Assembly: GCF_000332415.1 (NCBI RefSeq)
Contig: NZ_AOHC02000012.1
Span: 275,001 to 329,162 of the forward strand
Origin: Leptospira weilii serovar Ranarum str. ICFT
GTDB taxonomy: Bacteria > Spirochaetota > Leptospiria > Leptospirales > Leptospiraceae
Length of the DNA stretch: 54,162 nt
Reading direction: 5' to 3'
This document shows, piece by piece, positions 1-8,360 of this stretch; position 1 is the stretch's first letter; every line of letters begins with the position of its first letter. The translations under genes were made by a program, and so were the position numbers. Under the pieces are notes generated by a model. It saw nothing but the letters and a program-made list of their open reading frames with translations. It was not told the DNA's origin and searched no databases.

Positions 1-2
1 AA

Positions 3-236
3 TTTATCGGAATCGCTACCGGAAAGGGAGAATATCATATCTTTGCAAAAGGACCTTCCGGCGTTCTTTTGCAAGCTTTCGAAGAACGTCCCGTTCGACT
101 TGCAAAAGTTAAAAGTAAAACTCCAAGTTCGGTTCCCGCACCTAAATCGGACTCCGGAAGCGGTTCTCTGGGAATCATTATCGTTGCCGGTGTGGTGATC
201 GTTGTCGGTTTGTTGGTTTTTCTGGTTATGAAATAG
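3..236 (+). CDS. C-terminal part of a membrane-anchored protein (5' end outside window)
   Basis: An open frame enters from the left edge and stops at TAG 234-236, giving 77 residues. The last ~22 residues are a strong hydrophobic helix (GIIIVAGVVIVVGLLVFLVM) followed by a single Lys, preceded by a Ser/Pro/Lys-rich linker (around TPSSVPAPKSDSGSGS). This is a C-terminal tail anchor, so the body of the protein is likely exported or cytoplasmic with the tail in the inner membrane. The upstream part (YHIFAKGPSGVLLQAFEERPVRLAKV) is not enough to name a family. No function is assigned. Confidence 0.6.
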   Translation, partial: FIGIATGKGEYHIFAKGPSGVLLQAFEERPVRLAKVKSKTPSSVPAPKSDSGSGSLGIIIVAGVVIVVGLLVFLVMK

Positions 237-414
237 AAACGCGTCCCACCGAACGATCCTTAGATTATGCGGGAACACCTGCGTTTTCCGTGGAAACTGT
301 AAACTCGGATCTTTTCCGTGTCACAAAGTAAAGACTACTGTTGCACTTGAGCCCGTTCTTAAAATCTAGGAACTCCTAGGCAGGTGTAAAATCCTGAAAC
401 CTAAAATAAAATCC

Positions 415-1263
415 ATGTTAGAAGTCGCCCTAATCCTATTGGCCCTATCCTCGATGAGTTCTCTCGGATTGGAATTGGTACCGGCATCATCGAATTCAAT
501 CTCGAAAACCGCGTTTACCGGACTCGGAGTTTGCCTGCTCAATTTGACTTTTTTTCCGGGAATTGCATTTTTACTCTGTAGGATTTTCGAAATTTCTTCC
601 GCGATCAGTCTCGGAATTTTTCTCTGCGCCTGCTCGGGTGGCGGAGCATCCGCAGGACTTTTTATACTCAAAGCAAGAGGTACACCCGCAACCGGCGCGG
701 TTTTACTCGGTCTTTTGAATTTTACGAGTTTGTTTACCGCGCCTTTACTTCTAACGTTACATTCAGAAAATTCATTCGCGGAACTCGAACGAGCGTTTTC
801 CACATTTCCCAAACTACTTGCAATCGGACTTTGTTTTTTCGGATTACCGCTGGGAACCGGACTTTGGCTCCGAAAAAAACACGAAAAATTCTCCTTAAGG
901 ATCCGTCCAAGTTTATTAAGAATCAGTAATATATCTCTGGGATTTTCGATCTTTTATCTCGGTCTTAAATATTGGAGAGAAATTTTAGAGTTCGGATTTC
1001 TCATTTGGATCGTACTTTTTCTTTTGATCGGAGTTTCTTTTACGATCGGACTTTATCTCTTCCGGGAAAAACCGGGCGATAGAAGAAGTATAGGCGTTGT
1101 GAGCGGAATTCGAAATCTTTCCCTTGCACTTTTACTCGCCCAGGAACAATCCGGAGACCCCAAGGTATTAATCACGATCTTACTTTACGGATTTGTTATG
1201 TATTTGATCGCGTTCCCGGCCTCTTTATTTTGGAGACGTTGGAAGAATATTTCGGTTTCATAA
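415..1263 (+). CDS. BASS-family (bile acid:sodium symporter-like) permease
   Basis: A 282-residue polytopic protein with about eight to nine hydrophobic segments. Residues 73-79 (CSGGGAS) resemble the Cys-x-Gly-Gly cross-over signature of the bile acid:Na+ symporter superfamily, and GIRNLSLALLLA at 231-242 matches the second conserved repeat of that fold. The family moves organic anions with sodium across the inner membrane; the substrate cannot be told here. The start is the first ATG of the frame; no clear ribosome site precedes it. It stands alone, facing ssb, with hairpins between the two ends. Slightly short for the family (usually 290-330). Confidence 0.6.
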   Translation: MLEVALILLALSSMSSLGLELVPASSNSISKTAFTGLGVCLLNLTFFPGIAFLLCRIFEISSAISLGIFLCACSGGGASAGLFILKARGTPATGAVLLGLLNFTSLFTAPLLLTLHSENSFAELERAFSTFPKLLAIGLCFFGLPLGTGLWLRKKHEKFSLRIRPSLLRISNISLGFSIFYLGLKYWREILEFGFLIWIVLFLLIGVSFTIGLYLFREKPGDRRSIGVVSGIRNLSLALLLAQEQSGDPKVLITILLYGFVMYLIAFPASLFWRRWKNISVS

Positions 1264-1410
1264 ATCGACGAATCAAAAACAAACGATCTTCCGGTTACCG
1301 ATCTCTATAAAATCGAGTACCGTTCATTTTTATTGCAAAATACCGTTTCAATGCAAAATAATATGTACTTTATTATATAGTTAACGGATATTCCACCTAA
1401 AGGACTCTCG

Positions 1411-1440
1411 AAGATACATTCTATTTATCGAATGTATCTT
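1411..1440. terminator. Hairpin after the BASS permease gene
   Basis: An 11-bp perfect stem (AAGATACATTC at 1411-1421, GAATGTATCTT at 1430-1440) with an 8-base AT loop lies between the convergent permease and ssb genes. It has no good T-tract on the plus strand, so it is only terminator-like; it could serve either strand. Confidence 0.4.
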
Positions 1441-1504
1441 TCAAGATCCAGAAGAGAATTTTTCGGTGGAACTAAAGTAAACGCATTGTCGGCGTGGAAC
1501 TAAA

Positions 1505-1526
1505 GCGAGCGCCTCTCGGCGCTCGC
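1505..1526 (-). terminator. GC-rich hairpin after ssb
   Basis: Perfect 9-bp stem GCGAGCGCC / GGCGCTCGC with a TCTC loop, 12 bases past the ssb stop on the minus strand and followed there by TTTAG. Likely the ssb transcription terminator. Upstream, the 12-mer GTGGAACTAAAG occurs twice within about 40 bases (near 1465 and 1495), a short direct repeat of unknown meaning. Confidence 0.5.
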
Positions 1527-1537
1527 CCATAAAATTC

Positions 1538-1891
1538 TTAAGCCGCTTCTCTTTCCCTTCTCCCCGGTAAACCGTCGTACCGAACCGTCTGTCCGATCAC
1601 TTTCAGTTTACTCCGATTACTTCCGTCCTGCGCCTTCCATCGATCCTGACGAAGTTCTCCGATCACGGTCGCCTTTTTTCCTTTCTTGAGATATTCGTGT
1701 GCGTTCACGGCTTGACGATCCCACAATTCGATCTCGACAAAGGAAACCTCACCCGGCTCCTCCGGCGTGGATTTATAGTCGTGATTAACCGCCAGAGTGA
1801 AAGTGGCGACACTCTTACCGCTGTTTAAGGTTTTGATTTCCGGATCGGCGGTGAGATTTCCGTCCAAAATGATATGCGCTAAGTTTTTCAT
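1538..1891 (-). CDS. ssb: Single-stranded DNA-binding protein (short form)
   Basis: 117 residues forming one OB fold of the bacterial SSB family: N-terminal strand with ILDGNLTADPEI, central SVATFTLAVN, then VEIELWDRQA and KKGKKATVIGELRQDRW. It binds ssDNA during replication, repair and recombination in the cytoplasm. The acidic DDIPF-like C-terminal tip that recruits partner proteins in classical SSBs is missing; the protein ends GLPGRREREAA. It may be a second SSB or a lineage-specific form. Start ATG has a good AGGAG at 1901-1905. A hairpin and a conserved motif lie in its leader (1911-1944). Confidence 0.9.
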   Translation of the reverse strand: MKNLAHIILDGNLTADPEIKTLNSGKSVATFTLAVNHDYKSTPEEPGEVSFVEIELWDRQAVNAHEYLKKGKKATVIGELRQDRWKAQDGSNRSKLKVIGQTVRYDGLPGRREREAA

Positions 1892-1910
1892 TGTTTTATA
1901 CTCCTGTTAC

Positions 1911-1944
1911 GAGGAAAATTTTCTTCCTCACCGAAAGCGGTTCC
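1911..1944 (-). promoter_or_regulatory. ssb leader motif plus hairpin, shared with the gene at 26135
   Basis: Read on the minus strand, GGAACCGCTTTCGGTGAGG (1944-1926) is followed by a hairpin whose first arm starts in the same GAGG (GAGGAA 1929-1924 pairing with TTCCTC 1916-1911). The ribosome site begins about six bases later. Nearly the same motif and arrangement precede the unrelated gene starting at 26135. This suggests a leader element that controls translation or transcription, but it might be the end of a repeated element. Confidence 0.45.
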
Positions 1945-2108
1945 CGATCGGAATCGAACGGAGCGTGATTTTGGATTTTTTTTAGTAGAATCGGGTTTTT
2001 TGGAAAATCGAAATTATTTTCCGTTTTAATGCGAGTTCATTCCCGCAAAGTTCGGATTTACAAAGTATGAAATCGAATACGAAACGACGATCGCAGGAAA
2101 CAAATGGT

Positions 2109-2819
2109 TTAAGATCCGTTAGCCGAAAAGGAAAGATTTTTTCCGTCTTCTTTTCTCAAAGTGTTTAATTCGATCCTCAATCTTTCCAAATCTCCGGAAC
2201 CTTTGGCTCGATACACTCCGCGTAAATAATATCTTTTATCGATAAGATACACATTTTCAGTATGAACAAAATCGTTTAGATCGTCCTTTCCTTGGATCAC
2301 CTTTATATCCGCGCCGAATTGATTCCTGGCGATCGCGTAAATCGTCTTTTTGGAACCCGTGAGAAAGATCCAGTTGTTTCGAGTTATTTTATATTGATTT
2401 CTAAATCGATTCAGAATCTCGACCGTATCGATCTCCGGATTTACGGAAATCGATACGATCTGAAGATCGGTTTGATCCTCGATCTTAGGTAAGAAATTCA
2501 TCATATTCCTGGTAATCATCGGACAAATTCCCTTACACTTCGCGTAAAAGAACGTGACTAACGTATATTTATCTCTCAGATCGCGGTTGTTAAATTCCCT
2601 ATTCTCGTGAGAAAGAAGGGAAAAACCCGGAACTTTCCTAAGATCCTCCGGCAATTTCCCGTCCTCTTCCGGCCAATAAGGATCCATCGTTTCGCTTTTG
2701 AAATAAGGAAGGACCCCCGCCTTAGGAGAGGAAAAATACGTCAGTTCGGAATGGAATTTTTCCTTCGGCTCCTCGCAGGAAACCAATAACATTATAAAAA
2801 TAAAATATATAAATTTCAT
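2109..2819 (-). CDS. SCO1/SenC-family copper chaperone lipoprotein
   Basis: 236 residues from the ATG at 2819. MKFIYFIFIMLLVSC is a typical spirochaetal lipoprotein signal (Cys15). The thioredoxin-like SCO fold carries CKGIC (Cys95 and Cys99) and the distal His186 in DFVHTENVYLID, the three copper ligands of Sco1 proteins. The role is delivery of Cu(I) or thiol reduction for the CuA site of cytochrome c oxidase, or periplasmic redox control. A GTG at 2849 in frame would add ten residues before the signal and is less likely. No oxidase genes are next to it; neighbours are two more lipoproteins on the same strand. Confidence 0.85.
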   Translation of the reverse strand: MKFIYFIFIMLLVSCEEPKEKFHSELTYFSSPKAGVLPYFKSETMDPYWPEEDGKLPEDLRKVPGFSLLSHENREFNNRDLRDKYTLVTFFYAKCKGICPMITRNMMNFLPKIEDQTDLQIVSISVNPEIDTVEILNRFRNQYKITRNNWIFLTGSKKTIYAIARNQFGADIKVIQGKDDLNDFVHTENVYLIDKRYYLRGVYRAKGSGDLERLRIELNTLRKEDGKNLSFSANGS

Positions 2820-2883
2820 AAATAACTTATCAATTGATCCGTATCGCACAAAAATATCGCTCGCTATGGACCTGAGAGATTGG

Positions 2884-2963
2884 TCCGGGGAGTTTACGAA
2901 AGAATACCCCGGAGAGGGGGTGAGCGGAGACCTTGGCTCCGCTCAGGGGGACTCTTCCCCCTC
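2884..2963. repeat. GC-rich nested inverted repeats
   Basis: Three inverted pairs in 80 bases: TCCGGGG (2884-2890) with CCCCGGA (2907-2913); TGAGCGGAG (2921-2929) with CTCCGCTCA (2937-2945); and GAGGGGG (2914-2920) with CCCCCTC (2957-2963) enclosing the second. It lies in the gap after the MORN-like gene and before the Sco gene on the minus strand. It is markedly more GC-rich than the surroundings and has no T-tract, so it looks like a repetitive palindromic unit rather than a plain terminator. Confidence 0.5.
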
Positions 2964-3002
2964 CTAAGATCTTTAACCGATTCACTCGACGTTTGAAACC
3001 TA

Positions 3003-3566
3003 TCAATCCGCCGTTCGGATCGGTTCGCAAACTTTGCTTCCCGGCAAACCGAGAGAACTTCCGTCGTTGGCGATGACCGTATTCATATAAATTTGTCCGT
3101 TTCGATTCCATTTTTTCGAAACGAGCAACTTTCCGTTCTCGTCGAATTTTTCGTAGATAAAAGGTCTATTGTTATCGTGCCATTCCCAACGATCGTTTAC
3201 GTATCTTCCGGAACGAAATTCGGCATACAATCGGTTGTTCCCGTTCGGAAACCAAGATCGGTGTATTCCCTCCTTCAAACCTTCCTTAAAATATCTTCTT
3301 TCCAAAAGCCGACCGCTTTTGTTTCTCGAAATCGTTTCACCGTCCTCCAAACCGTTCTTAAATTGAACCGTTTCAATTTCTTCCAGCGCGGGTATTTCCG
3401 TTTTGATAAATCCGGTGAAAAGTTTCCCTTGATAATAAATCCGACCCTGAACCATTCGCAGATTCGGATCGGTATGTTCGATCGTCTCTCGACAGCCGAT
3501 TAAAAAAACGACCGTCAAGAGTACGAATAAACTCGGAAACGATTCAGTTCGAAACACTTCCCACAA
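3003..3566 (-). CDS. MORN-like repeat lipoprotein
   Basis: 187 residues. A hydrophobic N-terminus ends in FLIGC (Cys25), a lipobox, so it is probably a lipoprotein. The body has repeated short strands of the type 'GxxxGxxxxxxxNGxxxxxxxFxxG' (NGLEDGETISRNKSGRL, YFKEGLKEGIHRSWFPNG, NGKLLVSKKWNRNGQIY), as in MORN_2/YwqK-type proteins. The function of these is generally unknown; surface or envelope binding is a guess. The start is TTG at 3566 (or GTG at 3557); both lie inside the end of the upstream YHYH gene, a 23-base overlap that points to translational coupling. Confidence 0.6.
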   Translation of the reverse strand: MWEVFRTESFPSLFVLLTVVFLIGCRETIEHTDPNLRMVQGRIYYQGKLFTGFIKTEIPALEEIETVQFKNGLEDGETISRNKSGRLLERRYFKEGLKEGIHRSWFPNGNNRLYAEFRSGRYVNDRWEWHDNNRPFIYEKFDENGKLLVSKKWNRNGQIYMNTVIANDGSSLGLPGSKVCEPIRTAD

Positions 3567-4437
3567 CGCCGTAAAAGAAGGAACCCATCAATGTATCGAT
3601 TCCCGCCGTTGCGTCCGCCGCAAAGTGATAGTGATATGTCGGAGTCGAAAAATGAATCGTGGCCTTTGTATGACCGTGTAAAGCGTCCAAATCCGCGGGC
3701 GTAAAATCGTCGCCGGTCGCCGCCGTTCCGTTATCGCATTTTTTACCGTAAATCGCGTAACCGTCCAAAATCACACCGATCAGATTCGCGTCGTTATTAC
3801 TCACCTTCGTAACCGCGGCGTGGTGATGGTAAACGCCCGTATTTTGAGGATGACCTCCGAAGTTATCGAACGTCTGAGCCTCAACCGCCAAAGTGTCGGG
3901 AGGATTTGCGGCATTGTTAAAAATCGCCAGCCCGTTCACCGTGATTCCGATGGCAACAAGACCTCCTTGAGTTCCTACGGTTCCGGAACCTTTCGAAGGA
4001 GTGGAAGGAATCGTATAAACCAACTTTTGGCTCGAAACCGAATTATTCCCGGCGGACATATTTCCGGCCGGTAGCGCTTCAAACAAGGGGGAAGTGGAAC
4101 CGTAGTAATAACTTTTCGTATTTGGAATATTCTGAGATTTGAATACGTAACTGGAGCCGGATACGTAAGCGACGGAACATTTAAAGTTATCCTTGATCCA
4201 GGACGGAAGCGACGAATCCATACAAGTTGTCACGCCGGTTACACAACCGGAGGAAGCGTCCAAGGTCGCGGTGCCTTTGGATACCGTGACTCCGGTGTTA
4301 ACCGCACTTCCGTTGCAATATCCGCCCCCGGCGAGCGCGGCCAAAGCCGCAACCGTAAGGTCGTCGTTGTTGGAATCCTTTTTACAAAGGACAAAGGAAA
4401 GAAATACCACAAATATTAGAATCGATCTTTGAATCAT
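3544..4437 (-). CDS. YHYH-domain lipoprotein
   Basis: 297 residues with lipobox FVLC (Cys18). The C-terminal half carries GVYHHHA (201-207), LDGYAIYG (224-231), LHGHT (253-257) and the defining TYHYHF (267-272), all marks of the YHYH protein family. These His clusters suggest metal binding, but the family has no settled biochemical role. The N-terminal part has paired cysteines (41/65/72/87) that may form disulfides in the periplasm or on the surface. The next gene overlaps its stop, and a Sco-type copper protein lies further down the same strand, so a link to copper is possible but not shown. Confidence 0.75.
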   Translation of the reverse strand: MIQRSILIFVVFLSFVLCKKDSNNDDLTVAALAALAGGGYCNGSAVNTGVTVSKGTATLDASSGCVTGVTTCMDSSLPSWIKDNFKCSVAYVSGSSYVFKSQNIPNTKSYYYGSTSPLFEALPAGNMSAGNNSVSSQKLVYTIPSTPSKGSGTVGTQGGLVAIGITVNGLAIFNNAANPPDTLAVEAQTFDNFGGHPQNTGVYHHHAAVTKVSNNDANLIGVILDGYAIYGKKCDNGTAATGDDFTPADLDALHGHTKATIHFSTPTYHYHFAADATAGIDTLMGSFFYGVVGSVSN

Positions 4438-4666
4438 ATTTTCTCCTAGAATTGTCTTCGAAATGTCCGAAGCCGGGACTTAAGGGCGCCTATTTTACAC
4501 CACTTGAGTATAAGATAAAGAACTAAAATACCCGATTTTACAAATCGTTTAGAACAATTTTTTCTTTTCCCAGAACGAAGCCGCAAACCGTATCGATTTT
4601 TTTCATAAAGAGAAAAGCGAAAGCGTGGGAGAAAAATCGGGAACGTCTTGTATGCAGGAATCTATC

Positions 4667-4916
4667 CTACTTATCAAGGGCGTTTTCCAGTTCCTCAAAA
4701 ACTCCGATACTCAAAAGGTCCGGATCCGAATCCGAATCCTGAAACCAAAAACCTGCGTAAACACAGAGCCCCAAAAACATAACGAAAAACGCACCTAACA
4801 TACGTTTGTTTCTGATCTCTTTTTCGTCCCTTCGAATTACGTTCGAAGATATATTTCGAACCCAATCCCGATCTTTTTTTCTTTTCAGGATTTCCCCTTT
4901 CATCGGAGAAGTACGA

Positions 4917-4927
<11 letters not shown>
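4667..4927 (-). CDS. Small single-span membrane protein, putative anti-sigma factor
   Basis: 86 residues from ATG 4927, which overlaps the sigma-factor stop by 11 bases and has AAGGA about ten bases upstream inside the sigma gene. A basic cytoplasmic-type N-terminus (residues 1-42) is followed by one transmembrane helix (about 43-62) and a short acidic tail outside. This N-in, one-span design and its coupling to an ECF sigma gene fit an anti-sigma factor of the CnrY type. No zinc-finger (HxxxCxxC) motif is seen. The role is inferred from context only. Confidence 0.5.
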
Positions 4928-5451
<524 letters not shown>

Positions 5452-5462
<11 letters not shown>

Positions 5463-5889
5463 GATGGCGGTGTTTCTGTTGAAACTCCGTGATTAAATCC
5501 ACCAATTTGTTTCTTTGTTCCGGATTGAGAATCGCGTGAAACTCGATCGCTTTTTTCGTCATAAAAGTTCTCATCTCGGTCATCTTATTCATTTCCAGTT
5601 CGAACGCCTTATTGATTTTTTTCTCGTCCAAACTCGGTTGACGAAACTCGGCAAGCGCGTCCGTCGGAATTCTAGGTCCTTGTAACTTGAGCTCCTTTCT
5701 CTTAGACAATATCTCGTCTTTAATACGATAGAGTTCTTTCTTCTGAGAATCGTTCAGATCCAATTCCGAAGTAATTTTCTTAACGATGAACTCCGCTCTT
5801 TTTTCAGGAGACTTATGATATCTACATCCGCCTGCGAACAAGGCGACGGCTAAAAGAACCAGACCGGAAACTTTAAAAAATCCTTTCAT
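5452..5889 (-). CDS. Spy/CpxP/CnrX-like periplasmic sensor lipoprotein
   Basis: 145 residues from ATG 5889, which has AGGGAGG seven to eight bases upstream. Signal MKGFFKVSGLVLLAVALFAGGC gives lipidated Cys22. The rest is all-helical with two LTxxQ-like motifs, LDLNDSQKKEL (43-53) and ILNPEQRNKLV (120-130), typical of the Spy/CpxP and metal-resistance sensor family. It ends HRHHDD, a likely metal-binding tail, with another His just after the lipid anchor (CRYH). It is first in an operon with an ECF sigma factor and a membrane protein, which recalls cnrX of the CnrYXH nickel/cobalt sensor. Its role could instead be chaperone-like. Confidence 0.7.
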
Positions 5890-5913
5890 TGGATTCCTCC
5901 CTCTTTCTAAAAC

Positions 5914-5941
5914 TCTGACCGAGGGACTCAAACCGGGTTCC
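5914..5941 (-). promoter_or_regulatory. Candidate ECF-type promoter for the Spy-like/sigma operon
   Basis: Read on the minus strand, GGAAC (5941-5937) and GTCAGA (5919-5914) are 17 bases apart, close to the -35/-10 pattern used by many ECF sigma factors. It lies in the 59-base gap in front of the operon, about 25 bases before the start codon, so transcription would begin just ahead of the ribosome site. The motif match is by eye only. Confidence 0.35.
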
Positions 5942-5948
5942 GTTTTTT

Positions 5949-6632
5949 TTAGTGTTCCGTTTGAACGGTAATGTCTTCTTTATCGATTTCGTATTTGAGC
6001 GCCAAACGATCCTTCAGAGAATAAAGGAGTTGTCCTCCGTTTTTAAAATAAAAAAATTCGGGATTCACTTTGATCAAAATACTTCTAAGAGCGGGAAGTT
6101 CCTTTAAAAAGAAGGAAATTTCCTGAACGAGTTTTTCCAAACTCTTACCGTAAGGACATCCTTTGAGTTCGATCCCGACTCCGACTCCTTTTTCCGTATG
6201 AGTAAGAGGCAGAATTTCGAACGGATATTCTCTCTTATCGATTAAAACATCCGGCCTGATACCCAATGCCTGACAGATTTTTTCGATCAACACCTGAGTA
6301 TCGATCGGTTTTAAAAGATAAGCCGCTAACTTTTTGTTCTGAGCCGCTTGGATGATCGTATCTTTTTCGTTGCTTACGGTTAAGAGTATGATCGGAGTCG
6401 GTCGATTCATTTCCGGAATTCTTTCCAAAAGATCAAGGCCGCTGAGTTTCGGCATCCGATTGTCCGTTAAAATGAGATCATAACGCATTTTTCTCAATTT
6501 GATTTCTGCGGCGACTCCGTCCACGACGTGATCCACGTCGAAATTATATCTTTCTAAATGACGGATTAGAAGTTCCGCATTGCTTTCGTCGTCCTCGGCC
6601 AATAAGATAAAATAAGTCGGCGCCACTTTCAT
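5949..6632 (-). CDS. Response regulator with a C-terminal domain of unknown type
   Basis: 227 residues from ATG 6632, preceded by AGGAGA at ideal spacing. Residues 5-120 are a receiver domain: acidic pair Glu13-Asp14-Asp15, phospho-acceptor Asp57 in LILTDNRMP, Thr85 in ILLTVS and Lys108 in LLKPID. The C-terminal ~100 residues (from EYPFEILPLTHTEKG) have no DNA-binding motif; the stretch ELKGCPYGKSLEKLVQEISFFLKELPALRSILIKVNPEFFY is predicted helix plus strand. It probably works through protein contact. No kinase is adjacent; the closest is at 8806. Confidence 0.85.
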   Translation of the reverse strand: MKVAPTYFILLAEDDESNAELLIRHLERYNFDVDHVVDGVAAEIKLRKMRYDLILTDNRMPKLSGLDLLERIPEMNRPTPIILLTVSNEKDTIIQAAQNKKLAAYLLKPIDTQVLIEKICQALGIRPDVLIDKREYPFEILPLTHTEKGVGVGIELKGCPYGKSLEKLVQEISFFLKELPALRSILIKVNPEFFYFKNGGQLLYSLKDRLALKYEIDKEDITVQTEH

Positions 6633-7034
6633 AAGATCTCCTCGAAATCCGAAGATCACATTTCTATCTTGTCGCGTTTTTCTGGCAATTTTTTTAGGAT
6701 AGGCGGACGTCTTTTTTCCGAAAAACAAAAACGACCATTAGAGTTGTTGAAAAAATTCCATCGTTCAAGACTAACAAGCCGCTTCCATCCCCATTTCAAT
6801 GAAGCAAAAACGGATGGGGAATTAATTTTTCAACAACTTGATTATATAGTTATGAGTAGTAGGACCAGAAAAAATATTTTATAATATTATGATGTAAAAA
6901 AATAAAACGGCATAAAATGAAATCTCGATCAAGTCACATTAACGATTCCTTATAAACAGAATGTAAAAAGTCCGGAACAGCCTAAGAAGATAAAAAAAGC
7001 GGACTCTCATCCGCCAAATTCTTATTGAAAAGAT
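6633..7034. other. 402-base gap with a long inverted repeat
   Basis: Lies upstream of the response regulator and downstream of the PLC-like gene. Apart from the inverted repeat described separately (6742-6838), the right half is very AT-rich (for example around 6860-6920) and holds no coding frame or RNA gene that I can support. Confidence 0.5.
6742..6838. repeat. 97-base imperfect palindrome, possibly a MITE or IS remnant
   Basis: The outer arms AGTTGTTGAAAAAATT (6742-6757) and AATTTTTCAACAACT (6824-6838) are inverted copies; an inner pair TCCCCAT (6788-6794) and ATGGGGA (6814-6820) continues the structure. The total length, the terminal position of the arms and the lack of coding fit a miniature inverted-repeat element or the excised ends of an insertion sequence. 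A long hairpin terminator is the alternative. Confidence 0.45.
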
Positions 7035-8360
7035 TTACTTTCGTTTATCGCCGTCGCCCGGAACCCAATTGCCTTTCTCCATTTGATCGGTCAGATTGAT
7101 CCAAAGGCTTTCCGCACCGACGGATTTTTTAGCCTCCGAGAGTTTCTTATTTTCATAGGAAGAGCGAGGAGCGGAAAATTTAGAACGACCGCCTGTTTCG
7201 GAATTACATTGAGTCTTTCCATCAGCCCAAGAACCGCCGCCGGAAGTTACGGACCATGTTCCTGACTTTTCATCCTTACATGCAAATCGATACTTTTCAG
7301 CGCAGTTACGATTGTGCCATCGATCGTTGTTCCAAAGGACCGCACAACGTTCGTTGTTCCCCGAACTTGGTTGACGATTCTTCACGTCCCAAGACCAGAT
7401 TGCTTGTTTTGCAAAATGCGAATCGTACTCATTGATTCCGAAAACGTTTACTTCACAGGCCAACATGGATTGAATCCCTTCGTCCGTAAATACGTCGTCC
7501 TTCCTTCCATTGAATGCGCTCAACATAGTTTTCGCAGTATTATAGAGATAAACCATCGTCTTGTCATAAGCGGATCGAGGATATTTACAATCGGGATAAC
7601 CGGGAAAATCCTTTGGACGACTCGTCAGGAAAAAATTCAATTTAAAGTAACGACTCCAATACGGATCGCCTTCCCGACAACTGTCGCTGACAAGAAGAAT
7701 TCTCCGACCTGCCATGACCATATCTCTCAACTTAGGCATCGAATTGTAATCGGTAATCTGAGTCGAACATGCACTCGAATACTGATACAACCACGGACCC
7801 AGATATTCATCCACAGTTTTAAAAGCCTCGCCATAATGTCCGTCTAAATTATCTTTTATACGAACCAGCAGAATTTCGTTACGATGTTCTAACGCGGTAA
7901 TCCATGATAGAATTTCTATCAATCCTTTTGTAAGAGGACGATCGGACGGGTTACAACCTAAATGTTTCTTGTCTCCGCGACAAAGAAGAAGTTCTTTACG
8001 ACCCGACTTTCCGACGGTCCAGTGGACTTCCAATTCAAGATAACGGGCGCCTAAACGCAGTTGGTCCGTAATGGAATATTTCTGATCCGGATTTACATAA
8101 CCGGTAGAAGATCCATTGTATGCCTTACTGTTGTAAGAATTGTGAGTTCCGTAAAAAAGAGCTCGAGGCGCCTCCACGTTCATGTCCATTTGGGTTTTTC
8201 TTTGAATGGAAAGAACCTTATTCTCGAAAGATTTTTCGAAATCGTCTATCGGATCGATCACGTCGACCGGATTATTCACCACGACGCCGCGATGTGCATA
8301 AAGGCTTCCCACGGTTCCCAATAAAAAAGAACCGATAAAAATCGTTAAAATTTTCCTCAT
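7035..8360 (-). CDS. Secreted PI-PLC-like phosphodiesterase with C-type-lectin-like tail
   Basis: 441 residues from ATG 8360, which has GAGGTG upstream. Signal peptide [22 protein letters not shown] is followed by a PLC-like TIM barrel: GTHNSYN with catalytic His73, [11 protein letters not shown] (Glu109/Glu111/His113) and ILLVRIKDN. The family cleaves phosphodiester head groups (phosphatidylinositol or related), outside the cell. From about 320 the sequence has lectin-like cysteine/tryptophan patterns: [15 protein letters not shown]...FAC (339-361), then [14 protein letters not shown]...[16 protein letters not shown] (377-437). The order looks like a lectin end followed by a lectin beginning. 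It stands alone; a possible virulence or scavenging enzyme. Confidence 0.75.
   Translation of the reverse strand: MRKILTIFIGSFLLGTVGSLYAHRGVVVNNPVDVIDPIDDFEKSFENKVLSIQRKTQMDMNVEAPRALFYGTHNSYNSKAYNGSSTGYVNPDQKYSITDQLRLGARYLELEVHWTVGKSGRKELLLCRGDKKHLGCNPSDRPLTKGLIEILSWITALEHRNEILLVRIKDNLDGHYGEAFKTVDEYLGPWLYQYSSACSTQITDYNSMPKLRDMVMAGRRILLVSDSCREGDPYWSRYFKLNFFLTSRPKDFPGYPDCKYPRSAYDKTMVYLYNTAKTMLSAFNGRKDDVFTDEGIQSMLACEVNVFGINEYDSHFAKQAIWSWDVKNRQPSSGNNERCAVLWNNDRWHNRNCAEKYRFACKDEKSGTWSVTSGGGSWADGKTQCNSETGGRSKFSAPRSSYENKKLSEAKKSVGAESLWINLTDQMEKGNWVPGDGDKRK

Noticed and set aside
2830..3111. 93-codon minus-strand frame over the GC-rich palindromes
   Set aside because: It overlaps the MORN-like gene in another frame and crosses the palindrome block; the basic, Arg-rich product looks like a chance frame.
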